Positions 21,701 to 34,780 of a stretch of 64,000 nucleotides of DNA are shown here, in pieces. The notes beneath the pieces were generated by a model. It ran no database searches, was not told the origin of the DNA, and saw nothing but the letters and a program-made list of their open reading frames with translations. How positions within the stretch are numbered: position 1 is the first letter of the stretch; the number at the start of each line of letters is the position of its first letter. Source of the stretch: Trichoplusia ni. Lineage: Eukaryota; Arthropoda; Insecta; Lepidoptera; Noctuidae. The stretch spans positions 2,961,589 to 3,025,588 of the forward strand of contig NC_039495.1 of the NCBI RefSeq assembly GCF_003590095.1, given 5' to 3'. Position numbers and translations under genes: made by a program.

Positions 21701-24700
21701 GTGATACTTATATTTTGATGTTGAAAGTTCATTAGAGCGTGAAAATTACGTTTTCCGAAATTCTTATCATCATAATTATGTAATAATGTGAAAACAGATT
21801 TTTCGTTCTCTTTATTCCAAGATAGGTTTATAATTATTATAGGTTATGTCAAAGTATTTTATAACATGTGCAATAATAATGATTATTTACGGTGTAACAG
21901 TTTTTCTACCCGACTGTACAATGAATCGCTCGAGGCGGACTTCTTGTAATGCACGTGGGACGACAACGCTTGACAGTTGCCGGGTCTGCGTAGACTTGCG
22001 ACTGAACAAAATAGACTTGCAAATTTTTTTACGCGACTAATAATCGGAGATGTTTAATAGGTTAGGTTGAGTTTTGAAATTATAAACTAAGCAAGATACT
22101 GCTATGAATAAATTACAAGACCATATTTCTAATGCAATAATATGTTATTATAAAGAAAAGTAAAGAGGCTACTTATGATGTCATGCATGTAAGCAGCAGC
22201 TCAGTGTGCCCGATTAATAGAAAAATTAATAGTTTTTGTTCCGGAGAATTCCACAATTTTCTCCCTTATTTTCCATTATAAGTAGGTATACATGCATGAA
22301 GAAGAGCGCGGATTCGTAAGAAGATATAAAATAAAATTTAATTTACCTTACCATAACCATGCATTTTTCAAGATTTACTTTACCTCATCAAAAAATAGTA
22401 ATTAGATAGCAATTATTCTTAAATCCTTAGGCTTGCAAACCACCTAATTCTTTTTTCAATCAACCTCTTTGCTAGTCAAACTATTATAATTTCCTAACAT
22501 GCATGCCTATTGCATCTCAGCAACACCCGTTCTTGACCACTTAACACGGATCGCCAATACTCGACAGCTAACGGCCGTCGTTTCTATTAGTTTTTATTAT
22601 TCTGCTCACCCCCTGCGCGTAATGGTTTTCCTTATTGCGTATGTAGATGTATAGAAGATTTTGTTATTGATTGCTTTGGGGTAATTAACAAGGATGTTTA
22701 ATAGGTAGTGTTTATGTAAAATGATGTGAGATTCAGGATTTGTTTTCAGATTTTAGTTAGGTTTTTGTAGATCAAAAATTAATTTTCCCAAATTTCAATT
22801 TGTTAGTGTAAAACTTTCAAAAAGTAAAAATGAATAAATTAAATAAATGTGTAAGAAGTGTAAAAAGTTAGAATTATTCAATATTGAACTAGATTGTGGA
22901 ATTGTATTAAGAACTTATAGTTTTTATGTTATTTTTAAAGCATCGTTCATTATTTAAATTTACAAAAACTTTTCAAAATTATGGTAATTATACAGTTCGT
23001 ATAGTTATCGAGTAAGTAAGTACTGACTTCTACAAATAACCATACTCAAACTCAAATTCAAAACAATTCAAAATTAGTATCAAAAACAACATTCTGTATA
23101 ATCCTATAACCGAAACACGACAATGCATTTTCCAACTCCAATTGTCACTTGTCATTCGATCAACCAAATGACATAACAACAAAACATTGGCGGTAAACTT
23201 CCAAAATGGCCGCCAGAGCGGAATAAAATCACCATTAATTCGTGTTGGCGACGTAGGTAATGTGCCACTCGTTATTGGTACAACCTGTATAGGCAAAAGG
23301 ATGGGATAACACTCGATTAAACTGAGCCCAACTGAATTAATCGAGAATTTTTATCGATATTGAGTGCTGTGTCGGTTTTTAGTGATGGTCTGTTTCAGTT
23401 TGCGTTTATTAGAATGCAATTTTATATGAGGGTGTACTGTTTGGAATACAGAAAAAACACAAATAACTATTATAGACACGATATTCATTAATTAAATCTG
23501 TTTATTGAGCTTATTTTTAATATGAATTTGAGTTCAAAGATTTCCCTATCACAGTGGTGAACGACCTTTATTTACTTACCAACTGAAAAATTACATTTAT
23601 TTAATATTACAAAACATGATATAAAAAGTAAATTTTGAGATTAAAGATAGAGAAAAAAACTAGCAACTTACATTCTTTCAAATATCGAAAGCAATAAATC
23701 GACTCATCCCATCCCTATTCCCAATACCGTTACAGGACAATTGCGGCAATACAGTGCAGCGATCGAGTTAATTATTCAACCAATATTGTAATTGTATTGC
23801 GCATCGCTCGCATCGCTCTCGTCGCTACATTCATACGTTATTCTCTGCCGAAACGTCATTATGTCGCTATAATAACGATTTTATTCGCAATAAAATGAAT
23901 GATGAGTGCGGTTTCATATTTCCTACTTATGTAATTGATGTCGACCGGTTTGGATTAATTTCGATGTTTTAATATGCACATTTTTAACAGAGTATTGTGT
24001 TTAATGTATTGGTGGGTTTGATTAAATGTGTTGCTAGCTTGTATGTTTGTTAATTTTGTGTTTTTGGTGTTTCGTCATTTTTCGATTAATCATCTATTTC
24101 ATTAATAAAATATGTTAGGATGAGTTTTAGTATGATAAGATTATAAACAATGAAACAATGTAAAATCTATGGATTTCTGCACGCTAAATATTTTCTTTTC
24201 AATTAAAAAAAATCTTTCTGTATTAAACGATCATAGCCCAAGAAAGGATATAAAACTCGGCCTACAACGTTTGAAAATTCAAACACCATTAGAAAATAGT
24301 ATAGTCCACAACAATTATAGAAACTACTTTCAAAAATTGCACTTTTTAAAATTATGAAACAAAAAATAATAAACACATACTTTAGTCTAAGTTTGTTTTT
24401 TTAGTCTGAGTTTCAGTCTAATCAAAATGTTGTTTTGCAAAATTCAAAACTTTCACTAAAAGAAAAATTTCAACAATTCAATAACATCGTAAAACATTTC
24501 CGTACATATACAAACAAAGGTGAAATACCACTCATAAGCTAAACAAGTAAACAGCCTGGCTTCACTCGCCCCAAATTACAGGAATCAATAAGACGAACAG
24601 ACGACATTATGCGAGATTTATTATCGCAGTACAGGCTTATTAATCCAGACGGATTCGCGTTAAATAATGTAGAGTTAAGAATTAATAGATAGAGGCGCTT

Positions 24701-24785
24701 TGGCTATTGATCGTTTTTGGATGAAGTGATGAAATTTAATTGATTTTAGCACAAGTAAATGATCTACCGTGTCCTCATTTACGCA
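18800..24785. other. 6-kb gene-free region
   Basis: AT-rich throughout, with short chance frames only. Stretches around 22500-22620 and 23700-23900 are less simple in composition and hold homeodomain-like sites (for example TTTTATTCGCAATAAAATG at 23879-23897), but no gene or known repeat. Confidence 0.35.
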
Positions 24786-24850
24786 AGATGGCTGGCAGGA
24801 GCTGGATGCGAGCAGCCGAAGACAAATATGGGCTGATGATGATTATGATG
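24786..24850 (+). repeat. Tip of a non-LTR retrotransposon ORF2
   Basis: Translates in one frame to KMAGRSWMRAAEDKYG, like the conserved C-terminal end of insect LINE reverse-transcriptase ORFs (RxWxRxAEDR). It is followed by a GATGATGAT-type tail. An internal deletion has removed the usual EAYVQQW segment. Confidence 0.5.
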
Positions 24851-26038
24851 AAATGTTTTTTTAATACTAGATTACCTATTTAGCTATAAAATAAAATATA
24901 TCTTCATATATAGACTCATAATTAAAATCTTCAACTCTTAATCCTAAATTTTAGGTTCTGTGCACTATGGCATCCAATAGCCAATCCTATGAGTAAAGGC
25001 CAACAAGTATTTGAAAGCATATTACTTCGACTTTCAATTTAATAATTACGTTTGCTATCACTTTTGATAACAAAATTACCAATACCAATACTAAATTTTA
25101 AATTATAATCTATCAAATTTCTCCTTTCACAGACAGACTACTTTTTAAAGAACATACACATTTCGCATCTATAAATTCTGAAGTCTGTAGCATCCAATAT
25201 ACAAAAGTCGGGAAGAATGCGACAAAGTATTGGTGTATAAAAACCAAATGTTGGCGAGCTCTGCCCGACTCCTCCAGCGTTTAATATGGAGTATATTAAA
25301 CGATGTACTGGTATGTAGAGAAGTGTTATCTGGTTGATGGGTAGATGGTTATGTTGAAGTTTTCTTTTTTAATAATTGGACATGTTGCTGAACAAAATGT
25401 TTATTTAAGGATTTGTTGAAAAATAAAATGTCCACAACTTATTGTCTATTATTTTTATTTCAATTTAAATTTTCATGATTTTTTTATCAATGTTTGTTAC
25501 CAATTGTCAAAATATCAATATCTTTGTAAAACTGTATGATTTTTGCATATACATTTTTTTTATTTTAAGTAATGATAAATTCAAGAAATTCAAACACCTT
25601 AAAAATATTAATATATGTATCTACCAGAAAACACGAAAGCTGTCTATCATTTAATATGTTTCAATCAATATTTCAATTTTTCAAATCACCATAAGAGAAT
25701 CCCAAACATAAAAATGTCTTTAAAAAATAATCCTCAAAACTTTATCCTAATTTCAAATCTCTAACACTTACGTGCACACATATCCGCGCCATATGTCACT
25801 GGTGGGCCACGACACAATAAATAAATAGCACAAATTCCGAAGTGACCAGCGTTGTCCCTATAAAACCTGAACACTACCCGGGGGTAGATAAATATTGCAG
25901 CTCCCCTACCCCTTCCCCCTACCCTGACATTCGTTACTGCTAGTTATACATCCCGAAGGGAATTTGATTGTACCACTATTATAGTTTTGGGTATTTTGTT
26001 TATCTGCTTGTTAGGTTTGTCACAGTTTTTATTACTGA
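24851..26038. other. Gene-free region
   Basis: AT-rich. A C-rich patch (CCCCTACCCCTTCCCCCTACC) lies at 25904-25924. No gene. Confidence 0.35.
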
Positions 26039-26273
26039 CTAGCTGTTGCCCGCGACTTCGCCCACGTGTTTAGAATATCTTTAACCGTTTTCAAAGATAA
26101 ATATTTTTCCCCGTTGTTTTCCACATTTTCAATTGTATCTTCGCTTCTATTAGTCACAGCATGTGTAAATGGTTTATTCAACACAAATAATTTTTCAATT
26201 CGGACCAGTAGTTTTGAGATTAGCGCGTTCAAGCAAACAAACAAACTCTTCAGCGTTATAACATTAGAATAGA
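26039..26273 (-). mobile_element. Helitron-like non-autonomous element, subfamily 2 (older copy)
   Basis: The minus strand ends GCGGGCAACAGCTAG|T and contains GTTTGTTTGCTTGAACGCG and AATCTCA-AACTACTGGTCC. It starts TCTATTCTAATG after A. Diverged from the other copies. It explains the overlapping frames here. Confidence 0.72.
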
Positions 26274-26324
26274 TTACGCATTTTCGCACGCGATCCAAAA
26301 AAACGATATTTTCTTTGTTTTGTA

Positions 26325-26460
26325 TGGTTGACTTTGTGGATCACACGAACGCGTGTCCAACGCGGGGATCAAACCAGCGACACGTCCCGCACAGTGGGTT
26401 TGGATTTGTGACCTCAAATCGGCTCAACTGCTTGGTAGTTGGGGGTAGAACGGTCATACC
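26325..26460 (-). repeat. tRNA-derived SINE fragment
   Basis: On the minus strand: GTCGCTGGTTTGATCCCCG (B box) followed by GTTGGACACGCGTTCGTGTG and ATCCACAAAG. Matches the other tRNA-derived SINE bodies in the window. Confidence 0.55.
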
Positions 26461-26566
26461 AGTAGACTATTTTTATTCCTTGTGGATTAAATACGAACTT
26501 GAGAAAATGTAAAACTATGACTGGAGCTTAATTAATACTTGCGTTGGTCAGAAACGTCGACATTTC

Positions 26567-26735
26567 TGACCAACCTATGTGCCAAATGAGGTATCATTTG
26601 TTGAAATAGCGGCAACAAAGACGAAAACGTGAAAACTGAGAAAACTTCACAGATGATGCATTTTTAACTACTGACAGTTCATGAGATACAGCCAGGTGAG
26701 GGATACCAGAGCCTCAGTCATAGAGTAACTTGTTT
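26567..26735 (-). repeat. Interspersed repeat of the 'GTCCGTCCGTC' family, inner part
   Basis: The minus strand contains CTGGCTGTATCTCATGAAC, ATGCATCATCTGTGAAG and GTTGCCGCTATTTCAAC, the interior of the family seen at 16968. Confidence 0.5.
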
Positions 26736-28446
26736 ATCCATTAGTTACAAAGACTTAAAAAGGACCATTAAGCAAACTTCAAGACACAAACAAAAACAAA
26801 TCACTCAACACAACCTTCAAGAACTATTCAAAAAACTTAAAAATAATTTCCATGTTATCTATCAAATCTGCCGATATAGCTGCAGTCATAAACTAGATGT
26901 GCCCCGCAATAAATCTGGGCCAGAAGGTCGCGACAGTACTTCCCGCCAATACAAGATAACAATGCAACTTGTCCGCCATACTTGTGATATTATTACTTTG
27001 TGGGAAACTTGAGTGGAAGAGGCTCTTGTAATTATAAATTTTGGTGATAGGAAAATGGGATATGAAATGACGATGATCAAGTGAAAGAATCTATTGCTAT
27101 ATCTCAGTCTTTACAATTCTGCTAAAGATGATTTGTCACGTGGGTTATTGTCGGGTTAGCTTTAGATTTTTAATGTTATCCTATAGCTTTATGGCTAACT
27201 TGTATTGAAATGAAATGAACTTAGTTCTTCTGCGAAATTTACAAACCTTGTCATTTTTACAGGTTGTTTTTGGAGGTACCATCGAGTCCATTTCATATTT
27301 TTGTCCAGAGAAAAAAACGTCAATACAAACGCATAGCTAATTGTACTCAACAGACAAAAAGCTGAAGATATCTGAACAAAATTTTGCTATTTGTAACTAC
27401 TAATATCTCTATCAACAAATGTAGAGCCATTTTAATGTTAAAAGTTTTGCAACATACATTATTTTTTTTCACGAGATTCCCTCTCCTCACAACACAGCCT
27501 AACCCTTACCGTGTCATCGTAAATCAATTTCTGCGAGCCAACAGAATGCAGTCAATATTGCATGCTAGGTCGCGTGCTACCGGCGTCGATGGCGACCCGA
27601 TACCGAACGCTTTGTTTTGAGTGCTCTACTTGTATACAGTAGGGGACTATGAAATTAAAGGTAAGGTAGAAGAAATAGTTGGGGTAATTGTTGAGAAAAA
27701 AGAAGATCGGTTACTATGGGATATATTTTTTTCAGAGAAGGAAAATGAAGTATGTGAAAAAAAAATATTTTCTCATCACAATTTAGCCAGATTTTTTTCA
27801 TAGTCTTTTATTTACTCAAAGAAGACATCTAAGTTTGACTATGTAAGAGACTGCTGCATAATTTAGGTTTTAAAATTTGTATGTAATGTTGACCAGATAA
27901 AATTGAGAATTTAAAATCCCACCACCACTTTTATATGGCTAGACCGATTTTTATAAAATATTACTAAAAACACTCACTTTTAATACAAAAACTACATTAA
28001 AATAATTCAATACGTTCCTGAGCCACGATACCATAGACAGACAAGACACGTCAAACTCATAACACCCATCATTATGCGTCAAGGTTTTAAAAATACATGT
28101 ATGCATGGAGTTTATTTTAGCATTGTATTAACACTTGCAACACACACACTAGCTTTATCAATGTTGACTTGCAAATACGCGTTTCCTGAGGAACCTCATA
28201 CGATTGCATTATAATATAAAATAAGCTCATGCTGCAATGATGTGGGGACAGTATTGATCAATAGTGGTTTATGACAAGAAAGTTTATGGATGTGAGGAAC
28301 ATACATAAATAGGAAAAAAGCTCCCAGTCTTAATGAAGATAATACTTGTATCATGGCAAACAGAGACAAGGATTAAATTCCTTAGTGCAGAAGTTGTTCT
28401 TGTTATTTTTTTAAAGTAAATTTTTTACATACTTTTAGTTGAATTT
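26736..28446. other. Gene-free region
   Basis: No gene recognised. A less AT-rich stretch at 27480-27620 (TCGCGTGCTACCGGCGTCGA) has an open frame of 78 codons without a domain. Confidence 0.35.
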
Positions 28447-28560
28447 GGTTCTGTAACCAAGGGGTGAAATCTGAAAACAAGGTCCTGTTACTAAGACTTC
28501 GCTCTCTGTGCCTTTCTCTATCACCTGCTGGAACCTGAAGAGCCGTTATAGCTAACGTTG
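28447..28560 (+). repeat. Degenerate 'GTCCGTCCGTC'-family fragment
   Basis: GGTTCTGTAACCAAGGGGTG, GTCCTGTTACTAAGACTTCG and CTCTGTGCC follow the order of the family at 16968, strongly eroded. Confidence 0.4.
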
Positions 28561-29069
28561 ACATACTCTCAGAAGTAAAGATTGATTGATGTTAAATTAT
28601 TTGTGCATTTGTTTTTCTTTAAGTCTATTAGCACCTCATGTGTAGCGGTTTCTTGTGTCTTTTTTGTAAAATTGATTTTCTTTAGCCTAATAACTAGGAT
28701 GGAACTCATGTCGCGAGTCAAACTCTCATATAATCCTATTCTTTAAATAAGAAGTGGTATTTCAAAAGGCTCTGGCCGCTCTCCCATAATCTAAATGTAT
28801 GAAAAATTGAAATCCAAAAGGTACCGTACTGTAAACATACAATTTTCAGGGACAACGGAAGGTTTATAGTGACCTTATTAGACCAGCTCAAGTACAATCG
28901 ATTGCTCTACTGAAACATAAATCGTTAGCCTTCATCAATATTTTATGTCAGTTGTGTGACAGACTTGAATTCAAAATAGTTCTAGCTATAAAGTTCTGCT
29001 ACTCCGTTGTTGTCAGGGCTCATCGTTTTTTGTTAATCTGTTTTGTTCTGACAGGTGATTTGAACTGAA

Positions 29070-29311
29070 TCCTACTACTATTATAAAGGCGAAAGTTTGT
29101 AAGTATGGATGTATGGATGTTTGTTACTCTTTCACGTAAAAACTACTGAATGGATTTGAATGAAACTTTACTACAATATAGCTTATACATCAGAATAACA
29201 CATAGGCTACAATTTTTGAGGTTTCTAATGTGAGGTCGTAAAAAATCACATGTTTTGCGCTTAAACGGGGAAAATTCTAACCACGTGGACGAAGTTGCGG
29301 GCAACAGCTAG
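29070..29311 (+). mobile_element. Helitron-like non-autonomous element, subfamily 1
   Basis: The clearest copy: A|TCCTACTACTATTATAAAGG ... GAAGTTGCGGGCAACAGCTAG|T on the plus strand, 242 bp, with both ends intact and an A/T target. The GTATGGATGTATGGATG direct repeat near the 5' end recurs in the other subfamily-1 copies. Confidence 0.8.
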
Positions 29312-29474
29312 TAGAAAATAATTGGAATTCATATTTTGGTCGTAGAAAGTGTTTTTTTTTATTCATATAATTAAGTCTTTGTATCTCGGGCTTCCAGAAA
29401 TATTAAAGTTACGTGCAAATCGGTACTCAGTCTTAGAACAAGCATTCGTGGATAATACAAAAATATTTTTTCTA

Positions 29475-29560
29475 TGTGAGGATCGAAGATACGACACTTC
29501 GCGCTTAATGGGTTTGCCTTAGTGACCTATGCCACACGACTATCCGTGTAATGTTTGCCT
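29475..29560 (-). repeat. tRNA-SINE head fragment
   Basis: GGATCGAAGATACGACACTTCGCGC, then GACCTATGCCACACGACTA, is the reversed head of the same kind of tRNA-derived SINE as at 26325 and 39285. Eroded. Confidence 0.4.
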
Positions 29561-29808
29561 ACGTTAGTCTATGCCATCGTAACTCTTAATCGGATAAACC
29601 GATTTTGATGCCGTTTGTACATGATAGTGATTTACTTGAGTTTTTGTGTTGGTCCTAAACTGATTTAAGGATTTAATATTCTCAATTGAAAATAAAATGA
29701 CTTAGCTATTTCGTTGTTAATTAGCGACAATATAATAGACCCATTTAGAAAAACAAGTTAATGCGACGGTAAATAAAATAAAATAGTCTACTCATCATTT
29801 TGACGACG

Positions 29809-30035
29809 TCCGTGGTCGAGTGGCGTACGCACCGGTTTCAAGGTGTCGCTAGCTCTGAGGTCCCGGGTTCGATCCCCGGTCGGGTCAATGTAAAAATTCA
29901 CATTTCTACATTGTCTCGGGTCTGGGTGTTTGTGGTACCTTCGTTGTATCTGAATTCCATAACACAAGTGCTTTAGCAACTTACTTTGGGTTCAGAACAA
30001 TGTATGTGATGTTGTCCGCATTTATTTATTTATTA
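29809..30035 (+). repeat. tRNA-derived SINE, well preserved
   Basis: The head has an A-box-like GTGGTCGAGTGG and a B box in CCGGGTTCGATCCCCGG, whose T-arm stem is perfect. The body reads TACATTGTCTCGGGTCTGGG, GTATCTGAATTCCATAACAC and TTTGGGTTCAGAACAATG, with a TTTATTTATTTATT tail. The acceptor arms do not pair, so this is not a functional tRNA gene. A near-identical inverted copy lies at 38774-39011. Confidence 0.8.
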
Positions 30036-30837
30036 AACCAAACATATATTTGTTTAAGTTACATGCCTCGTTATAATTTTTACTCTATCTCCGTACAACT
30101 AAAACCACAAAAATTCAATATCAAGAACTTAATAATCCAAAAATAATTAAACCCGCCACTCATAACCAAGTGATGCATGATCACGGTACGAGACTCAAGT
30201 GTTCCTTTAATAACTTGGGTCAGGACACCATTGCTGGGGTATTTTCCACCTTAGTCTAACAATTTAAGGTTGTTTTTGACATAACAAATGTCGCCAGAAA
30301 GTCCGCAAAATGAACATAGTCGCGAGTTTTTACGCGACGCCGTTATTTAGATCTAGCCAATACTTGAATACAGGGTGTTTCGTATATAAAATGTTTCTCG
30401 CTGAGTTAAGCTGGGTTTTTAAAATGGGAAGAAAAGTTGGGGAAATAAAAATATACATTTCTTCGTGTAGTTTTTTTAGTGGTGGTTAGTAAAAATGTTA
30501 TGAATGATCTGTTATTACCAGAAAATCTTAATTATTATCAATTTATACATTCAGTAAGACTTTGAAAAATCACAGTTCGAAAGAGGTAAAGGATGGTTGG
30601 GTTCTTTAACTAAAAACAAATACTTAATTAACTTTAAGACTCTCTCTAGCAAGGGTGCTATTAGAATATTATTAAAAAACGATTACCGCGTTATTGGTAC
30701 ACGGTACATAAGTAGATATCATAATTAGTATAGAAGATCGTTTGAAATTAAAAGTCTAGAATATACCATTTTTCACATTTGCCTAAACAAAATTTAACCA
30801 AAGGTTTAAAACGACCTTTGGTTTAATCTATCTAATA
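30036..30837. other. Gene-free region
   Basis: AT-rich. Nothing recognised. Confidence 0.35.
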
Positions 30838-30960
30838 TAAGTTTAATCCCGAAGTGTAAAAATGGAACACATAACTAAGACCGCTGTCTGTCCGTCCGTC
30901 TGTCAACAGTCTGTATATTGGAACAAAATGCTCAGATTCTCAATTTTGGTTTACGTGTAT
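30838..30960 (+). repeat. Interspersed repeat of the 'GTCCGTCCGTC' family
   Basis: CCCGAAGTGTAAAAATGGAA, AACTAAGACCGCTGTCTG, TCCGTCCGTCTGTCAACAG. Same order as 16968-17100. Confidence 0.55.
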
Positions 30961-32164
30961 TTTGCACGTTTTAGACAAAAAAATACTGAATGGTATTTAC
31001 ACACAGCCTGTATCCGTATCCAATAGGTTTCACCGCACTCGCAGTAGATAGTTCGCCTTTTCTTCTGGCCACTTCGACTAACGATGTCATTCGCGTTCCG
31101 GCCTGTCGAGTTATTGAGACTTTTTCAAGAGACAAACCTCCCTGTTGCCTCCCTCTTGCCGCCTAAGGGTGGATTACAAAGATATAAAGAATATGGATGC
31201 GGTGAAGTAGAGAGAATAGTGCAGTAAGATTCAAGATTCAAGATTTATTTATTGTTTGTCACAGGTGGAAATTCAGCTCTTAAAATTAGTGTTATAACAA
31301 AGTATCACTGTAACATACCCATGTGGTGTACAATCTTTAAAATTTACAATTACATGTCAAAAGAAAAACAAAATGAAATCATTAAAGTAACATAATAACC
31401 ATTAGAGAAAATAAATTAAGTATGAAAATCAATTGGTATTTGTCATAATTATTGCATCATTAACGTCATATTAAATAAATTTTAGTCAAAAACATTTGTC
31501 ACTGAATTAATTGATGTCAAAAAAAAAAGAAATAAAATAAATAGAATAAAATAAAGAGTAGTGGTAGTAAAAATATAGGAGTGATAGGAATGAAATTTTG
31601 TTTCCTTATTTTGAATTGAAAAAATCGAAGTAAACGCTCATTGCAGAAGGAGACTCATTTTTTCCTGAACTTGGGTAGAGGTTTCTTAGTTCCGTCTGTT
31701 TCTAATATTAGAGATTGAGTTAGTGTTTTTAACATGTACAAAATTTTTTTTGTTGAATGATGAATCGTGTTTTGTTTATTCATGAGAAAAAGTAAGATTT
31801 AAGTTCTTTTGGTTTTTAAGTGTATTATAATATTTTTCTTTTATGATTAATTTCTAAAATAACTGAGGACTTCTGTTGTATCTTAAAACGATATCAATTG
31901 AGAGCAAAATTGTATACTTATATGTCAAACAACACACCATTCCAACTAAGCTCGAACACTCCTCTCAACTACGCTTACCACATCTAGAGACTGTACATCC
32001 ATATGCGACTTGAATGTAGATATCTAACGATAATTATGCCGGTTGAAAGATTGAATACACTTCAGCTGCGCATTTTTTACTGCCGTAAGCGTGGGGCGGT
32101 TCGACTCATTGGTGCAGGTATACTGTGTGATTTAATTAAAGGAAAATATTGTTTCTTGGTGTAC
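30961..32164. other. Gene-free region
   Basis: No gene. TTCAAGATTCAAGATTTATTTATTG at 31231 and an A/T-rich AAATAAAATAAATAG patch near 31530 look like retroelement tails, but no element body is recognisable. Confidence 0.35.
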
Positions 32165-32360
32165 AACTGCACAAGATGATCGATCATAAGTTAAGCTACA
32201 GTTAATGTGGTCGCTCCGTGGATGGGTAACCATCTATAACGATAACGAGAATGATAACAAGTGTGTCCGTGTTTCGGAAGGCAGGTAACATAGTGGGTCC
32301 CAGCAGTGTTACATATTTTTGTCAGTCCTAACAGGTATTCAGAAGCGAATAAAAACATAA
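32165..32360 (+). repeat. 5S-rRNA-derived SINE
   Basis: CGATCATAAGTTAAGCTACA (32181) and CCGTGGATGGGTAACCATC (32217) align with the internal promoter of 5S rRNA (GATCACCGAAGTTAAGCAAC ... TTGGATGGGTGACC). The SINE body follows with GTGTTTCGGAAGGCAGGTAA and GTGGGTCCCAGC. Five copies of this family lie in the window. Confidence 0.7.
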
Positions 32361-32986
32361 TAAAATTTGTCTGGATGTCAGCTATAGCTGAAGAAAAGTG
32401 TATTATTATTTATTATATTTATTTATGTACACACAAGATTGAAGGAATAGAACAAGTATAAAAATGAAAATACAATAGGTACAAAGGTACAGCTTATTTC
32501 TTAAAAAAATTCTACCAGCAGACCTGCGACAGGAGATAAGAAAAAAGGAAACATAGACACATATATGTATTCGAATAAAAGTAAGTTATGTACTAATCCA
32601 AAGTTTCAGCTAACTCCATAACAAATTTCATCAATAATCGTTCTGCCTTAACAGTGAAAACGGTCACAAACATACAAACATACAAAATTTAGATACTTTC
32701 ACATTTTCAATGGTAAATTTGATACAAAATGTAGAGAGTTTCTTCATCGTTCTAGTAAGAAACGAGACTAGTAGGTACGCCTGTCTCCGCCTGTACCTCA
32801 TTTGTCAGTAACGTGGCTGGTGATAATCATATTTTTGCTCAGAGATCGGCCTCGATAATTCTACATTGTATGGTCAGTAAACAAAATACAAATTCTGTTA
32901 CTTTTTTTCAATTCAGATATTTCTTTAATCTTTCGCATTTTTCTTTTGCTAAAGAAGTTGTATTGATGCAGTATTTATTCTGATTA
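32361..32986. other. Gene-free region with a degenerate repeat
   Basis: AAAGTTTCAGCTAACTCCA, CAGTGAAAACGGTCACAAACA and a CATACAAACATACAAAA tail (32600-32690) are typical of old interspersed-element ends. No gene. Confidence 0.35.
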
Positions 32987-33236
32987 CTAGCTGTTGCCCG
33001 TGACTTCGTCCCCTTGGGTAGAAGATATAATTTATGATTTATGCCCTGTTTTTTTCACATTTTCCATTATATCTTCACTCCTATTGGACGCAGCGTGATG
33101 GTTTATAGCATAAAGCCTTCCTCGATTAATGGTCTATTCAACACAAAAAGAATTTTCCAATTTTTTTGGACCAGTAGTTTCTGAGATTAGCGCGTTCAAA
33201 CAAACAAACAAACTCTTCAGCTTTATATATTAGTAT
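32987..33236 (-). mobile_element. Helitron-like non-autonomous element, subfamily 2
   Basis: The minus strand runs ACTAATATATAAAGCTGAAG, GTTTGTTTGTTTGAACGCG, AATCTCAGAAACTACTGG ... to GTCACGGGCAACAGCTAG|T. The 5' tip is TATATACTA rather than TCTATACTA, so the exact start is uncertain. Confidence 0.75.
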
Positions 33237-33239
33237 ATA

Positions 33240-34654
33240 AATTCATAATATAAAGTATACAATGACCTTGAAAGCATAACATGCCTTTACTTTAAATATA
33301 ATAGAAAACAATGTTTATTTTAAAGAATATGCTCACATGAAATTAGGTAGGTACATAATATTCTGCTGTTTCCAGCGTCCAGATAATTTATAGTCTAGAA
33401 CTAAAATATCAAACTATTACATCCCAAACAACAGTTTAATTACAAAACAATAAATACTGCATGTCAATTCTAAGTCACATACAATTTGTCGATGTAGTAA
33501 TCATATTTTAAACCACAGTCAAAGTCGTGTGAAATTATAAATTTTCCTAAGATTGAGATGTATTTGCAGACGGTACTGAGTCTGCAATATTGCTCTATTA
33601 CATTTGAATAATTATTCTCCTCCGTTGATGTGTCATCTAGCTTCAGGCTCCTGTAAATATAATATTTCTTGTTTTCATAATTTCTGTATATAGTTACGGC
33701 TGTTCGAAATGTCTTATTCCTTTGATGAACAGTGATATTCGTTTCGCCGATGGTCTATTATCATAATTATACTAGTGATTTTTTGTATTCTTTTAAGAAG
33801 TTTCCATTTAGTTCCACCTGTTCCGTTTCTATGTTTTACCGTTAGTCTGATAATAATATATTAAGACATGATATACAGTTGATTAGCGGGACCTCCACTA
33901 AAACCACCACCAACAGTATAGATTTCTTTTTAATAGTCTAGTCTTTTTTTTAATAGGTCTAAAACCTTGCTTTTTTCTTGTTCGTTTTTCTGTAAAAAAA
34001 TATTTTCGGTAAACGATAAAAAGGATATGTTTAAATCAACAAATATCTTCTGTGGTATGTGTTGCAAAGCAAAATAAGAAAATTTTGATAACAATCACAA
34101 GAGTTTGCACGACTAAAAAATAGGAATATTTTGCAAGGAAATCTTCAAACAAAAAAAAGACGATAATAGAATATGCGTATACTACAAAGTCCTATCTAAA
34201 ACTTAAATATCTACAAACACAGACATGTATGAAAGTCCTAATTCTGGGGGTTGTCCCCTATGGGGCGTCACGGGCTATTTCACCGGCGGGCCCGTACAGC
34301 GAGCGGGACAATATACATCAGTGTTTAGACCTAAGTTTTAGTGTATGGGTTTAGGGGGTTTCGAGGGCTGTGATTGTGTTTGCTTGAAGGGAACTATGAG
34401 GTTTATAGGTGCAATTAGTAGAATGAAAAAGGAAAACTGATAAAATAAGTAAAAAATTGAAATAAGTTTTTGTTTAGGCCATTTTGTCTGCAAATATTGT
34501 TTTAGCATGCTTTTAAATTTTGTCTTAAAGATGTTTACTGAAATACATCTTATATGTCGCAACCTTACCATCTTTTATAGCTTGACCATTTATATAATGC
34601 CAGACATACGTACAGTCAAAAACCATTGACCTTACTGCGTATTTAGATAAAAGC
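33240..34654. other. Gene-free region
   Basis: No gene recognised. A small GC-rich patch at 34255-34310 (ACCGGCGGGCCCGTACAGCG) has no assignment. Confidence 0.35.
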
Positions 34655-34780
34655 TTCGTCATTATCATCAACCTTGAACAACCCACTGCTGGGCATAGGC
34701 CTCTCTTTGTTCCTGCCAATCTCTTTTATCTCCTGTCTTCCGTTTCCATCCTATTTCTACTATTTTGTTATACCAGTCTC
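34655..34780 (-). repeat. 3' tip of a non-LTR retrotransposon (ORF2 C-terminus)
   Basis: The minus strand encodes KRDWQEQREAYAQQWVVQG and a stop, the characteristic end of insect LINE ORF2 proteins (E-A-Y-x-Q-Q-W), followed by TTGATGATAATGACG. Upstream, GWKRKTGD in the same frame continues the domain. The rest of the element is absent (5' truncation). Confidence 0.7.

Noticed and set aside
29809..29890. Possible tRNA gene
   Set aside because: The B arm pairs perfectly, but the acceptor arms do not match and the sequence continues into a SINE body that is duplicated at 38.9 kb.
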